Shown here piece after piece: positions 1 through 7,746 of a DNA stretch of 64,000 nt. Source of the stretch: Arthrobacter glacialis. Its GTDB lineage: Bacteria; Actinomycetota; Actinomycetes; Actinomycetales; Micrococcaceae. Both the position numbers and the translations under genes were made by a program. Numbering within the stretch: position 1 is the first letter of the stretch; each line of letters opens with the position of its first letter. Location: assembly GCF_002909445.1 (NCBI RefSeq), contig NZ_PPXC01000010.1, positions 1 to 64,000 of the forward strand, read 5' to 3'. The notes under the pieces are model-generated. The model was not told the origin of the DNA. It saw nothing but the letters and a program-made list of their open reading frames with translations, and did not search any database.

Positions 1-84
1 GAACACCTCGCCCACATCGCCGAAGGCATCGAAGACTCCGGCCACACCCGCCAAGAAGCAGCCTCACTCATAACAGCACAATAA
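1..84 (+). CDS. lipA: lipoyl synthase, C-terminal end (partial)
   Basis: Frame 1 is open from the window edge to a TAA at 82-84 and encodes the last 27 residues of a protein ending in SLITAQ. The tail contains the element HLAHIAEG, which resembles C-termini of actinobacterial lipoyl synthases, the radical-SAM enzymes that insert sulfur into protein-bound octanoyl groups. The stronger argument is context: in Mycobacterium tuberculosis lipA (Rv2218) is followed by a DUF4191 gene, an RDD gene and glnA1, the same order as here. No catalytic cysteine is visible because only the tail lies in the window, so the name rests mainly on synteny. Confidence 0.6.
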   Translation, partial: EHLAHIAEGIEDSGHTRQEAASLITAQ

Positions 85-101
85 TTCCTCCGTTTACCCG
101 C

Positions 102-107
102 TAGAAT
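102..107 (+). promoter_or_regulatory. candidate -10 box, near-leaderless promoter of the DUF4191 gene
   Basis: TAGAAT lies 9 bases before the ATG at 117. Transcription from it would leave an mRNA leader of only about 2-4 bases. No Shine-Dalgarno sequence is visible in between. Confidence 0.5.
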
Positions 108-116
108 TGACTTACT

Positions 117-881
117 ATGGCCAAAACCACTGACTTCTCACAGACAGACGCTGAACAACCCAAGCGTTCCCTCTTTTCTCGTAGCCCCAAGGCTGACAAG
201 CCGAAGAAGACGAAGAAGCCCAGCCGCATCAAGCAAATGGTGGACATCTTCAAGATGACCCGCCGCCACGACCCCATGGTCACGTGGCTGATGTTGGGTG
301 CTTTCTTGGGTCCGATCGCCCTCAGCCTGCTTGTTGGCTTCCTGTTCAACAACTGGATCACGGGCCTGCTGATCGGCATCCCGCTGGGTCTGCTGTGTGC
401 ACTGCTGATCATGTCGCGCCGCGCCGAGCGTGCGGCGTATTCACAGATCGAGGGCAAGCCCGGTGCTGCCGGTGCCGCACTGAGCTCGCTGAAGCGAGGC
501 TGGATCTTTGACGAGCAGCCTGCCTCGGTGAACCCGCGCACCCAAGATGTGGTGTTCCGTGCCATTGGCCGTCCCGGTATTGTTCTGGTGACTGAGGGGC
601 CCTCCGCTCGTGTGAAGGGTCTTGTTGATGCAGAACGACGCCGTTTGAGCAGGATTCTGCCCAACGTCACCATCACGGTTATCGAGACGGGCAAGGGCGA
701 AGGCCAGGTCCCGATCGCCCAGATCACCAAGAAGATGAACAAGCTCAAGAATGAACTGACCAAAATTGAGGTCAGCGCAGTCAACAAGCGCATCGCCTCC
801 ATGGGAACCAAGCTCCCCATCCCCAAGGGCATTGACCCTTACAAGGCCCGACCTGACCGCAAGGCATCGCGCGGACGCTAA
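117..881 (+). CDS. DUF4191 family membrane protein
   Basis: 254 residues. A basic N-terminus is followed by two adjacent hydrophobic segments (about residues 58-78 and 82-102) and a cytoplasmic C-terminal domain with a conserved-looking core (QDVVFRAIGRPGIVLV at about 143-158) and a lysine-rich end. It matches the DUF4191 family, whose M. tuberculosis member Rv2219 lies directly after lipA, as here. The function of the family is unknown. Only 32 bases separate it from lipA, but a TAGAAT -10 box just before the ATG suggests it also has its own near-leaderless promoter. No catalytic motif was recognised. Confidence 0.85.
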   Translation: MAKTTDFSQTDAEQPKRSLFSRSPKADKPKKTKKPSRIKQMVDIFKMTRRHDPMVTWLMLGAFLGPIALSLLVGFLFNNWITGLLIGIPLGLLCALLIMSRRAERAAYSQIEGKPGAAGAALSSLKRGWIFDEQPASVNPRTQDVVFRAIGRPGIVLVTEGPSARVKGLVDAERRRLSRILPNVTITVIETGKGEGQVPIAQITKKMNKLKNELTKIEVSAVNKRIASMGTKLPIPKGIDPYKARPDRKASRGR

Positions 882-918
882 GGCGCCCAAGCAATATCTA
901 GGTTAGTCAGTGACAAAG

Positions 919-950
919 AATGGCCCGGCAGGTTTTCCTGCCGGGCCATT
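919..950 (+). terminator. strong hairpin at the DUF4191/RDD convergent junction
   Basis: ATGGCCCGGCAGG and CCTGCCGGGCCAT form a 13-bp perfect stem around a four-T loop, 38 bases after the DUF4191 stop. A weak T-rich tail follows (TTGTCATTTC). It is symmetrical and could terminate transcription from both sides. Confidence 0.75.
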
Positions 951-1006
951 GTCATTTCTAGTTCCGGTGGTCCTGCCAAGCAACCCCGACTCGTGCCACC
1001 CACTTC

Positions 1007-1061
1007 GAAACCGCAGCTGATGCGGGTCTCAGGCTCCGGGACCCACATCAGCTGTAGTTTC
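1007..1061. repeat. imperfect inverted repeat, second hairpin at the same junction
   Basis: Arms at 1007-1028 and 1040-1061 (22 bp each, 3 mismatches, core CAGCTGATG) flank an 11-base loop. It lies just past the RDD stop and could act as that gene's terminator. Confidence 0.6.
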
Positions 1062-1085
1062 AACTCAAGACATCACCGTGCCAGG

Positions 1086-1523
1086 CTAGCGACGGACCAA
1101 AATAGTTTTCATGGCCTTGTCGTGCAGACCACGGTGATCGGCGTCAACAATGATCACTGGAATCACCAAGCACAGCAGCAAGGCACGAACCATGCCTGCC
1201 AGCAGACCGGGCGGGCCGCCGTCGAGCCTCATGACCTGGATGCCCATGATCCTGTGTCCAATGCTGTAGCCAAGCGTGCCAACCAGCAGTATTTGTTCTG
1301 CCGCGAAAATGGTCAGAATCGCATTGGGGTGGCCGTCAAAGAAGGCCGCCGCAATGAGATAGGACAGGCCCCAGTCAATGCAGAGCGCGATGATGCGGCG
1401 CCCGGCACGGGCCATGGAGCCGCGCCCGGATTCGGGCAAACCTAAGCGTTCGCCGGGGAATTTGGATATATTGGAAGTGTCCGGCCCACTGAGCCAAGAA
1501 CCTATGTCTTTACGTTCTACCAC
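1086..1523 (-). CDS. RDD family membrane protein
   Basis: 145 residues with an RDD-type arrangement: the motif ARAGRRIIALCIDW at about residues 38-51 begins the first membrane helix, a second hydrophobic stretch follows (about 69-88), then the GHRIMGIQVMRLDG element, then a third hydrophobic stretch (about 107-125) and a basic end. RDD proteins are small membrane proteins, mostly of unknown role. M. tuberculosis has an RDD gene (Rv2219A) at this same place between DUF4191 and glnA1, although here it points away from glnA1. The chosen start is GTG at 1523, because TAGGCT sits exactly six bases upstream, which suggests a leaderless mRNA. A start further in is possible. Confidence 0.8.
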   Translation of the reverse strand: MVERKDIGSWLSGPDTSNISKFPGERLGLPESGRGSMARAGRRIIALCIDWGLSYLIAAAFFDGHPNAILTIFAAEQILLVGTLGYSIGHRIMGIQVMRLDGGPPGLLAGMVRALLLCLVIPVIIVDADHRGLHDKAMKTILVRR

Positions 1524-1529
1524 TCCCCC

Positions 1530-1535
1530 AGCCTA
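1530..1535 (-). promoter_or_regulatory. candidate -10 box, leaderless promoter of the RDD gene
   Basis: On the minus strand TAGGCT is followed by six bases and then the GTG start at 1523. This is the spacing expected when the mRNA begins at the start codon. Confidence 0.5.
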
Positions 1536-1580
1536 CCGGCGCCAGCTTGATGCCGAACACAGCAGGATCTAGGAGTGCGT

Positions 1581-1618
1581 GTAACGTGCCGGAAACAATT
1601 CGGACACGGACGAGAAAT
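1581..1618 (+). promoter_or_regulatory. GlnR-type operator upstream of glnA1
   Basis: Four pentamers lie at an exact 11-base period: GTAAC (1581-1585), GAAAC (1592-1596), GACAC (1603-1607) and GAAAT (1614-1618), each separated by six bases. This matches the actinobacterial GlnR consensus of alternating GTnAC and GAAAC boxes with six-base spacers, known from glnA promoters in Streptomyces. It lies 84-121 bases upstream of the glnA1 ATG, so GlnR control of glutamine synthetase by nitrogen supply is a strong inference. Confidence 0.85.
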
Positions 1619-1701
1619 AGCACGGTTCTAGTCTTATGTCAGTTGCACATGCACCATGGCCGCACCCAGCCGGCCAAAACCCCCAGCGCCAAGGAGCGTA
1701 G

Positions 1702-3126
1702 ATGTTCAAGAACGCGGAAGAAGTACTTCAGTTCATCAAGGACGAAGATGTAAAATTCGTGGATATTCGATTCACCGACCTGCCCGGCGTCCAGCAGCAC
1801 TTCAACGTGCCCGCCAAGACTGTAGACCTTGACTTCTTCGTCAACGGCCAGCTCTTTGATGGTTCCTCCATCCGCGGCTTCCAGGGCATCGCCGAATCCG
1901 ACATGCAGCTCATCCCGGACCCCACCACAGCTTTTGTTGACACGTTCCGCCTGGAGAAGACCCTCGCGTTGAACTTCTCGATCGTCAACCCGCGCACGGG
2001 AGACCCGTACCACCGCGACCCGCGCGGCGTTGCCGAAAAGGCTGAGGCCTACCTCGCCTCCACTGGCATCGCCGACACCGCTTTCTTCGGCGCAGAAGCC
2101 GAATTCTTTGTCTTCGACAACATCCAGTACGAGTCCTCACCGCAGGGATCTTTCTACAAGATCGACTCCGAAGAGGCCAACTGGAACACGGGCCGACCGG
2201 AAGAGGGTGGCAACCTCGGTTACAAGACCCCCGTCAAGGGCGGCTACTTCCCGGTTGCACCCATTGACCACCAGGCCGACCTGCGCGATGCCATGTGCAT
2301 CGAACTGGACGCTGCCGGCCTTGAAGTTGAGCGCTCACACCACGAGGTTGGCGCAGCCGGCCAGGCTGAAATCAACTACAAGTTCAACACCCTGGTTCAC
2401 TCAGCCGATGACCTGCAGAAGTTCAAGTACGTCATCAAGAACACCGCCTGGGCCTGGGGCAAGTCTGTAACGTTCATGCCCAAGCCCGTCTTCGGCGACA
2501 ACGGCTCAGGCATGCACTGCCACCAGTCATTGTGGAGCAACGGCGTTCCGTTGTTCTACGACGAGAAGGGCTACGCTGGCCTGTCCGACATGGCTCGCTG
2601 GTACATTGGTGGCTTGCTCAAGCACTCCTCCGCTGTGTTGGCTTTCACCAACCCGACGGTGAACTCCTACCGCCGCTTGGTCAAGGGCTTCGAAGCCCCC
2701 GTGAACATGGTGTACTCGCAGGGCAACCGCTCAGCCGGTATCCGCATCCCGATCACGGGTTCCAACCCGAAGGCCAAGCGCCTCGAGTTCCGCGCACCGG
2801 ACCCCTCCTCCAACCCGTACCTGGCCTTCTCAGCTCAGCTGATGGCCGGCCTTGACGGTATCAAGAACCGGATCGAACCCCCGGCTCCCATCGACAAGGA
2901 CCTGTACGAGCTGCCTCCGGAGGAAGCCAAGGACATCCCCAAGGCTCCCGAGTCCCTCGAAGAGGCACTGATCGCCTTGGAGAACGACAACGAGTTCCTG
3001 CAGGCCGGTGGCGTGTTCACCCAGGACCTGATTGACACTTGGATCGACTACAAGCGCGAATACGAGATCAAGCCGCTCTCACTGCGCCCGAACCCGTACG
3101 AGTTCGAGCTGTACTACGGCTGCTAA
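1702..3126 (+). CDS. glnA: glutamine synthetase type I (GlnA1)
   Basis: 474 residues, the usual length for GSI. It makes glutamine from glutamate, ammonia and ATP in a cytoplasmic dodecamer. Visible signatures are the beta-grasp start ([14 protein letters not shown]), the DGSSIRGF element, the metal-site region [23 protein letters not shown] and [17 protein letters not shown]. The target tyrosine of adenylylation is preserved as Y402 in [10 protein letters not shown], which fits the presence of glnE further along. AAGGAG sits five bases before the ATG. A four-box GlnR-type operator lies upstream. In M. tuberculosis glnE and glnA2 follow directly; here about 9 kb of accessory genes intervene. 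Confidence 0.98.
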   Translation: MFKNAEEVLQFIKDEDVKFVDIRFTDLPGVQQHFNVPAKTVDLDFFVNGQLFDGSSIRGFQGIAESDMQLIPDPTTAFVDTFRLEKTLALNFSIVNPRTGDPYHRDPRGVAEKAEAYLASTGIADTAFFGAEAEFFVFDNIQYESSPQGSFYKIDSEEANWNTGRPEEGGNLGYKTPVKGGYFPVAPIDHQADLRDAMCIELDAAGLEVERSHHEVGAAGQAEINYKFNTLVHSADDLQKFKYVIKNTAWAWGKSVTFMPKPVFGDNGSGMHCHQSLWSNGVPLFYDEKGYAGLSDMARWYIGGLLKHSSAVLAFTNPTVNSYRRLVKGFEAPVNMVYSQGNRSAGIRIPITGSNPKAKRLEFRAPDPSSNPYLAFSAQLMAGLDGIKNRIEPPAPIDKDLYELPPEEAKDIPKAPESLEEALIALENDNEFLQAGGVFTQDLIDTWIDYKREYEIKPLSLRPNPYEFELYYGC

Positions 3127-3135
3127 GCCACACAC

Positions 3136-3152
3136 GCCGGCCTGAGGCCGGC
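3136..3152 (+). terminator. short hairpin after glnA1
   Basis: GCCGGCC-TGA-GGCCGGC is a perfect 7-bp stem 10 bases after the glnA1 stop. It has no T-run. A much larger palindrome follows immediately. Confidence 0.4.
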
Positions 3153-3157
3153 TCCAT

Positions 3158-3227
3158 GTGACGGCGTGCAAAACTGGCGGGGACCCATGAAATTTCATGC
3201 GTCCCCGCCAGTTTTGCACGCCGTCAC
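3158..3227. repeat. 70-bp near-perfect palindrome at the glnA1/HTH junction
   Basis: Arms 3158-3184 and 3201-3227 (27 bp, GTGACGGCGTGCAAAACTGG...) are exact reverse complements. The centre CATGAAATTTCATG is itself a palindrome, leaving one C/C mismatch pair in the whole 70 bases. The RNA would fold into one long hairpin in either direction, and the DNA could extrude a cruciform. It probably serves as a bidirectional terminator. Confidence 0.9.
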
Positions 3228-3246
3228 TGTTTAAGTGCACGACGGC

Positions 3247-3356
3247 GGCACGGCGTGGTTGGGCCCACGCGCCCGAGGGTCCCGCCGCGAGCTTGCGATC
3301 AGGTGGCACGGCGTGGTTGGGCCCACGCGCCCGAGGGTCCCGCCACGAGCTTGCGA
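3247..3356. repeat. tandem pair of a 52-bp GC-rich intergenic element
   Basis: Copies at 3247-3298 and 3305-3356 differ at one base and share the core GGGCCCACGCGCCCGAGGGT. A diverged, inverted third copy lies at 18255-18298 in another convergent intergenic region. No gene or transposase is associated, so it looks like a dispersed non-coding repeat. Confidence 0.8.
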
Positions 3357-3376
3357 GCGGTGGGAGGGTGTGGGGA

Positions 3377-3577
3377 CTAACGCTTCCCATACTTCTTGTG
3401 AACAGCCTGCTTGCTCACGCCCAGGCACAAGGCGACTGCCTCCCAGGAGAGCCCTGCCGCCCGCGCCCGCGCCACCATCTCGGATTCAGTCCGGGCCAGC
3501 TCCTTGCGCCATTGCGCAACCGCATACAAGGCCTCAGCTGGGCCCATTCCATCCATATTGCCAACCAGTGTCTTCAT
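3377..3577 (-). CDS. small helix-turn-helix DNA-binding protein
   Basis: 66 residues from the ATG at 3577, which has a GGTGGAGG ribosome site seven bases upstream. A TTG start at 3625 would give 82 residues but would place the operator inside the gene. The C-terminal part (GLSWEAVALCLGVSKQAVHKKYG) is a helix-turn-helix with a basic recognition helix. Similar very small HTH proteins occur next to Clp N-domain genes in other actinobacteria, but no such partner is seen here. Two copies of the dyad GTCAAC-N4-GTTGAC lie just upstream (3593-3636), so it probably represses its own promoter. The regulated function is unknown. Confidence 0.7.
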   Translation of the reverse strand: MKTLVGNMDGMGPAEALYAVAQWRKELARTESEMVARARAAGLSWEAVALCLGVSKQAVHKKYGKR

Positions 3578-3592
3578 CGCAATACCTCCACC

Positions 3593-3636
3593 GTCAACAT
3601 TAGTTGACGCCGCCAGTGCCGTCAACTAATGTTGAC
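3593..3636 (-). promoter_or_regulatory. twin-dyad operator of the small HTH gene
   Basis: Two 16-bp sites, 3593-3608 and 3621-3636, are exact reverse complements of each other, 12 bases apart. Each is itself a dyad, GTCAAC-N4-GTTGAC. The pair sits 16-59 bases upstream of the ATG at 3577, where a promoter would be expected. Confidence 0.7.
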
Positions 3637-3651
3637 GTGGGTGCTCAGGAG

Positions 3652-4188
3652 CTATGAGAACGGGCTGTACATTATGTGTTGAGGCCCGGACCGACCTCCC
3701 AGAAAACGTCCCTTGACCGCAAACCCGGCCCTCAAGTAGGCGTCATGGGCCACCCTGTTGTCCACGCTGACTCCCAACACCACACCCTTGGCTGGCAGCT
3801 GGAGCGCACTCGTCAATTCCCGCGCCAGTTCGACGGCGGCCATGGTCGCCGCGCTGCCGTACCCTTGACCCTGCTGGCGGTGATCCACGAGGAACCCGCG
3901 TAGCAGCACGGCACCCTGCGCGTCCGGCCATCCGGCATCGGTAGCCGCACCAACGTGCAGAATACCCATGCCGATAACCCGCACATCCATTCCTGTAGAC
4001 ACGACAGCGAAGGGATGGCGTGCTGGATCGTCCAACGCCACCTGCGTCATCTGCAACGGGTTGCCCACAAATACCTCCTGACCGAGAGCCAATTCGAGCC
4101 GGGCGATGCCGTTCCGCAAGGCGTCCCGCTGGGCTTCAGGCGCAAATTTCAAAGCAACCAACACCACGGTCGGCGAAGAATTCGTCAT
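3652..4188 (-). CDS. GNAT family N-acetyltransferase
   Basis: 178 residues from the ATG at 4188, which has AGAGAGG upstream; a longer form from 4242 lacks a good ribosome site. The core shows GNAT motif A, LRGFLVDHRQQGQGYGSAA, with the acetyl-CoA pyrophosphate loop Q-x-x-G-x-G, followed by VSVDNRVAHDAYLRAGF, the usual motif B pattern of an Asn before a helix and an AYLRAGF strand. GNAT enzymes move an acetyl group from acetyl-CoA to an amine. The substrate cannot be told from the sequence. It lies 67 bases downstream of glutaminase on the same strand and may be co-transcribed. Confidence 0.85.
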   Translation of the reverse strand: MTNSSPTVVLVALKFAPEAQRDALRNGIARLELALGQEVFVGNPLQMTQVALDDPARHPFAVVSTGMDVRVIGMGILHVGAATDAGWPDAQGAVLLRGFLVDHRQQGQGYGSAATMAAVELARELTSALQLPAKGVVLGVSVDNRVAHDAYLRAGFAVKGRFLGGRSGPQHIMYSPFS

Positions 4189-4255
4189 GGAAAAGCCTCT
4201 CTGTACGCTAGGACACTTGGCGCTGGAGAAGCCGCCGGGCACTCACAGCAAGCGC

Positions 4256-5167
4256 CTAGAAGATCGACCAGCCGGTCTTCGCGGTGAACTCATCCAGGGC
4301 CGCCATGCCCGCCACCGAGTTGCCGTTGGGGCCTAGCGAGGGACCCCAGACTGTGACAACGCAGCGTCCGGGCACAACGGCAACGATGCCGCCGCCCACC
4401 CCGCTCTTGCCGGGCAGGCCCACACGGTAGGCGAACTCCCCCGCGGCGTCATAGGTGCCACAGGTCAGCATGACGGCGTTGACACGCTTGCTCTGGCTGG
4501 GCTGCAGGAACGGGCTCCCACCGGCTGACACGCCGTCGCGGGCCAGGAACAGCGCCGCCTTGGCCAGGTCCTCGCAGCACAGCTCCAGGGCACACTGGGC
4601 AAAGTAGTTGGCCAGGACGTCCTCAACGGGATTTTCCAGGTTCCCGTAGCTTGCCAACAGATGGGCCATGGCCGCGTTGCGGTGCCCATGGTCGGCTTCG
4701 GAGGCTGCCACCTCGGCATCGACGTCGATGGACGGGTTCCCTGCCTCCTGCCGCAAGAGTCCGCGCACAGCTCCGGCCGCATCCCCCGTCAACGTCAGCA
4801 GCCTGTCCGTGACGACCAGGGCGCCGGCATTGATGAAAGGATTTCGCGGAATGCCGCGGTCAGCTTCCAGCTGGATCATCGAGTTAAAGGGGGTCCCGGA
4901 GGGTTCACGGAACACACGCTTCCAAATGGAGTCGTAGTCGTACGACATCACCAGTGCCAGCGAAAAAACTTTGGAAATACTTTGGATCGAGAAGGGCTTG
5001 CGCCAGTCCCCCGCACCGTAAATCGCACCGTCAGCCGTGGCCACACAAATGCCAAAATTGTCCGGCGAAACAACGCCAAGACTGGGAATGTAGGAGGCAA
5101 CCTCACCCTGACGGCACAGCGGCGCAACGTGGGTAACAATGTCTTCAAGGATGCCTTGCAGATCCAT
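4256..5167 (-). CDS. glsA: glutaminase
   Basis: 303 residues, the normal length for serine-dependent glutaminases that hydrolyse glutamine to glutamate and ammonia. The nucleophile motif S-x-x-K is seen in FSIQSISKVFSLAL (SISK at about residues 63-66). Other family landmarks are the segment EPSGTPFNSM, the motif NPFINAGALV and the C-terminal glycine-rich KSGVGGGIVAVVPG. AAGGAG precedes the ATG at 5167. It lies next to a glutamine-type ABC importer, so imported glutamine could be broken down directly. An intrinsic terminator (5224-5251) between the importer and glsA suggests the gene is at least partly transcribed on its own. Confidence 0.95.
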   Translation of the reverse strand: MDLQGILEDIVTHVAPLCRQGEVASYIPSLGVVSPDNFGICVATADGAIYGAGDWRKPFSIQSISKVFSLALVMSYDYDSIWKRVFREPSGTPFNSMIQLEADRGIPRNPFINAGALVVTDRLLTLTGDAAGAVRGLLRQEAGNPSIDVDAEVAASEADHGHRNAAMAHLLASYGNLENPVEDVLANYFAQCALELCCEDLAKAALFLARDGVSAGGSPFLQPSQSKRVNAVMLTCGTYDAAGEFAYRVGLPGKSGVGGGIVAVVPGRCVVTVWGPSLGPNGNSVAGMAALDEFTAKTGWSIF

Positions 5168-5218
5168 GACGTACGCTCCTTTACTCTTGGGCCGGCGTGG
5201 GCCATTGAAAACTTAAAC

Positions 5219-5253
5219 AGAAAGGGTGGCCAGCCCCCAGGCCGGCCACCCCT
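5219..5253 (-). terminator. intrinsic terminator of the glutamine ABC operon
   Basis: On the minus strand GGGTGGCC and GGCCACCC (5244-5251 and 5224-5231) form an 8-bp stem followed directly by CTTTCTGTTTAAG, a T-rich tail. It lies 12 bases after the ATPase stop. Confidence 0.75.
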
Positions 5254-5262
5254 CACAGCGCT

Positions 5263-6015
5263 TTAGAGGACTTTCGCGAGGAATTCCTGCAAACGCGGCT
5301 GCTGAGCATTGCTGAAGATGGCCTCGGGGGTGCCTTCCTCGCAAATGTACCCTGCATCCATGAAGATGACGCGGTCGGCAACTTCGCGGGCAAAGCCCAT
5401 CTCGTGGGTCACTACAACCATGGTCATGCCCTCGGCGGCGAGGTCGCGGATCACCTGCAGCACCTCACCCACCATTTCGGGGTCCAGTGCACTGGTGGCC
5501 TCGTCGAAGAGCATGATGCCGGGGTTCATGGCCAGCGCGCGGGCAATCGCCACACGCTGCTTCTGGCCGCCCGAGAGCGACGCCGGACGGGCGTCAGCCT
5601 TCTCAGCCAGACCCACGCGCCGCAACAGTTCCATGGCCTTTTCGCGGGCACCGGCCTTGTCCAGCTTTTTCAGCTCAACCGGAGCCAGCATGATGTTTTG
5701 GATGACGCTCATGTGCGGGAACAGGTTGAAGTGCTGGAACACCATGCCAATGTTTTGGCGGACAGTGTTCAAATCAACCTTGGCGTCCGTCAGGTCAAAG
5801 CCGTTGACAGTGACGGTGCCGGCGGTGATGTCTTCCAGCTTGTTCAAGCAACGCAGGAACGTTGACTTGCCCGATCCTGAGGGGCCAATGACGCACACCA
5901 CCTCGCCCTCGGCAACGTCAACGTCCAGGCCCTTGAGCACCTCGTTGGAGCCAAATGACTTCTTCAGGCCGCGGACACTGATCTTTGCGGACTTGTCAGT
6001 TGCGGTTGCGCTCAT
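5263..6015 (-). CDS. glnQ: polar amino acid ABC transporter, ATP-binding protein (GlnQ type)
   Basis: 250 residues with all ABC ATPase landmarks: Walker [10 protein letters not shown] (about residues 43-51), Q-loop [11 protein letters not shown], signature [15 protein letters not shown], Walker [15 protein letters not shown] and the H-switch VVTHEMGFA. These fit the polar amino-acid (glutamine/glutamate/arginine) uptake subfamily. The start overlaps the stop of the fused binding protein/permease by 4 bp (ATGA), so the two are translationally coupled. The adjacent glutaminase favours glutamine as substrate, which is an inference. Confidence 0.95.
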   Translation of the reverse strand: MSATATDKSAKISVRGLKKSFGSNEVLKGLDVDVAEGEVVCVIGPSGSGKSTFLRCLNKLEDITAGTVTVNGFDLTDAKVDLNTVRQNIGMVFQHFNLFPHMSVIQNIMLAPVELKKLDKAGAREKAMELLRRVGLAEKADARPASLSGGQKQRVAIARALAMNPGIMLFDEATSALDPEMVGEVLQVIRDLAAEGMTMVVVTHEMGFAREVADRVIFMDAGYICEEGTPEAIFSNAQQPRLQEFLAKVL

Positions 6016-7520
6016 TTGTTGAACTTCCTGTCCAGGACGTTGGAAAGCTGGGTCAAGGCGGTGATCACAATGAAGTACAGGGCTGCCACGATCAGCAGTG
6101 TTTCACCCGTACGGAAGTTGGACGCGTAGATCTGCTGGCCCTGGTAGGTCAGCTCCGCGAAGCCAATGACGGCCAGCAAGGAGGTGTCCTTCAAGGTGAT
6201 GACGAACTGGTTGATGAACGACGGCGTCATGATCTTGATCGCCTGCGGAACCACTACCCGGCGCATGGAGGTGACGTAGCTCAAGCCCAGGCTGCGGCTG
6301 GCTTCCAGCTGGCCAGGATCCACCGACTGGATGCCGCCACGGACAATTTCCGTCATGTAGGCACCGGCGTTGAGGCTCAAGGTGAGCACACCGGCGGTGA
6401 GAACATCGATGGGCTGACCGGTCATCTGCGGCAGGCCAAAGTAGAAGAAGAAGGCCTGAACCAGCAGCGGCGTGCCACGGAAAATGGCCACATAGGTGGT
6501 GGCAACGCCACGCAGAATCTTGCTTTCGGAGACCTTGAAGAAACCAAAGAGAACACCCAATACCAGGGCGACGGCCAGCGAAAGAACCGTGGCAACAATG
6601 GTCAGCCACAGGCCCTTCATGAGGGCCGGGAAGCTGTCCTTGACCAACTCGAAGAAGCCGCCTTGCTCCGTGGACTCAGCCTTGGCCAGGTACTTGTCCA
6701 GGATCTTGTCGTATTCGCCATTGGCCTTCAGATTGGCCAGGCCAGCATCGAAGGCCGTCAGGAGGTCCGCATTGGCACCCTTGTTGACGGCGAAGCCGTA
6801 GGAGCTTCCCTGTTCCTTCTCGGTAACAATCTTCAGGCCGTTGTTCTGGCTGACACCGTAAGCGAGCACCGGGTAGTCGTCAAAGACGGCCACAGAATTG
6901 CCGGCCTTGACGTCGTCGTACATCGTCGCGGAATCAGCAAGGGCCTTGACCTTGAAGCCGTACTGGTCCTTGATGGAGTTGGCGAACGTTTCGCCTTCAC
7001 TGCCACGCTTGGCTGTTACGGTCTTGCCTGTCAGTCCCTCGTAGGACTTGATGTCCTGGTCATTCTTGGCAACAGCCATCTGGACGCCGGAGTCAAAGTA
7101 CGGGGCGGAGAAGTCAAAGATCTTCTTGCGCTCGTCAGTGATGGACATGCCGGCAATGACGCCAGCCACCTGGTTGGACTGCAATGCCTGCAACGCTGCG
7201 TCAAAGCCGAGGGACTTGATGTCAACCTCGAAGCCTTGATCCTTGGCAATGGCACGGATCAGGTCCATGTCAATGCCCACCAGTTCGCCACTGCCATCAC
7301 GGAACTCAAACGGCGCAAACGTGGTGTCGGTGGCAATCGCGAACGTCTTACCATTGACATCGGCGGCCTGGACGCCGGCCGAGACTGCGCTGGCCGGAGC
7401 CGGCATGCTCAGCGCTGTCGCGCCGCCCATTCCGAAGAACATGATGACAACAGTAAAAAAGGCGGCGAGAGCGGCAAATGAGCCGCCTCTACGCCGCCGT
7501 ATGGGTGGTAGCTTTCGCAT
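6012..7520 (-). CDS. glnP: fused substrate-binding protein/permease of a glutamine-type ABC transporter
   Basis: 502 residues. A long basic signal segment (hydrophobic about residues 16-36) leads into a periplasmic-type binding domain (about 55-280; [30 protein letters not shown]). The C-terminal half is an ABC permease (about 295-500) with the EAA-like loop [20 protein letters not shown]. Fused receptor-permeases of this kind are known from the GlnP family of Gram-positive bacteria, where they keep the receptor at the membrane. It is the first gene of a two-gene operon with glnQ. The 226-bp divergent region with the sulfatase gene must hold its promoter; no clear GlnR site was found there. 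Confidence 0.93.
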   Translation of the reverse strand: MRKLPPIRRRRGGSFAALAAFFTVVIMFFGMGGATALSMPAPASAVSAGVQAADVNGKTFAIATDTTFAPFEFRDGSGELVGIDMDLIRAIAKDQGFEVDIKSLGFDAALQALQSNQVAGVIAGMSITDERKKIFDFSAPYFDSGVQMAVAKNDQDIKSYEGLTGKTVTAKRGSEGETFANSIKDQYGFKVKALADSATMYDDVKAGNSVAVFDDYPVLAYGVSQNNGLKIVTEKEQGSSYGFAVNKGANADLLTAFDAGLANLKANGEYDKILDKYLAKAESTEQGGFFELVKDSFPALMKGLWLTIVATVLSLAVALVLGVLFGFFKVSESKILRGVATTYVAIFRGTPLLVQAFFFYFGLPQMTGQPIDVLTAGVLTLSLNAGAYMTEIVRGGIQSVDPGQLEASRSLGLSYVTSMRRVVVPQAIKIMTPSFINQFVITLKDTSLLAVIGFAELTYQGQQIYASNFRTGETLLIVAALYFIVITALTQLSNVLDRKFNK

Positions 7521-7746
7521 TAATTTTCCCTTACAACGGTTCTTCGCCCCTCCTGGGCCGAATCAAGTACCCCTCGACGTTACAGCCTTTAGCGAAATCA
7601 TGCGAGACGAAGGCCACTGTTCCTACCATTTACACCCACCTTTGTACCAGCTGAGTTCAGCAATCAAGACGAACATCTCGAGTATTGTGGATGTGGTTTG
7701 AGTTACTTCTCCCCCTGCAGCCGTTGCCGCCAAGAGAAAGAAGCAC

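Noticed and set aside
3158-3356. Possible CRISPR array
   Set aside because: Only two direct copies of a 52-bp unit with a six-base gap, no spacers of usual length and no cas genes.
3197-3607. Open frame across the repeat region behind glnA1
   Set aside because: It reads through the palindrome and the tandem repeats and overlaps the HTH gene antisense; no motif.
5985-7481. Open frame of 498 codons on the plus strand
   Set aside because: Antisense to the fused ABC receptor-permease, which has complete family motifs.
7521-7746. GlnR operator before the glutamine ABC operon
   Set aside because: GTTAC- and GAAAT-like words occur but not with the six-base spacing needed.
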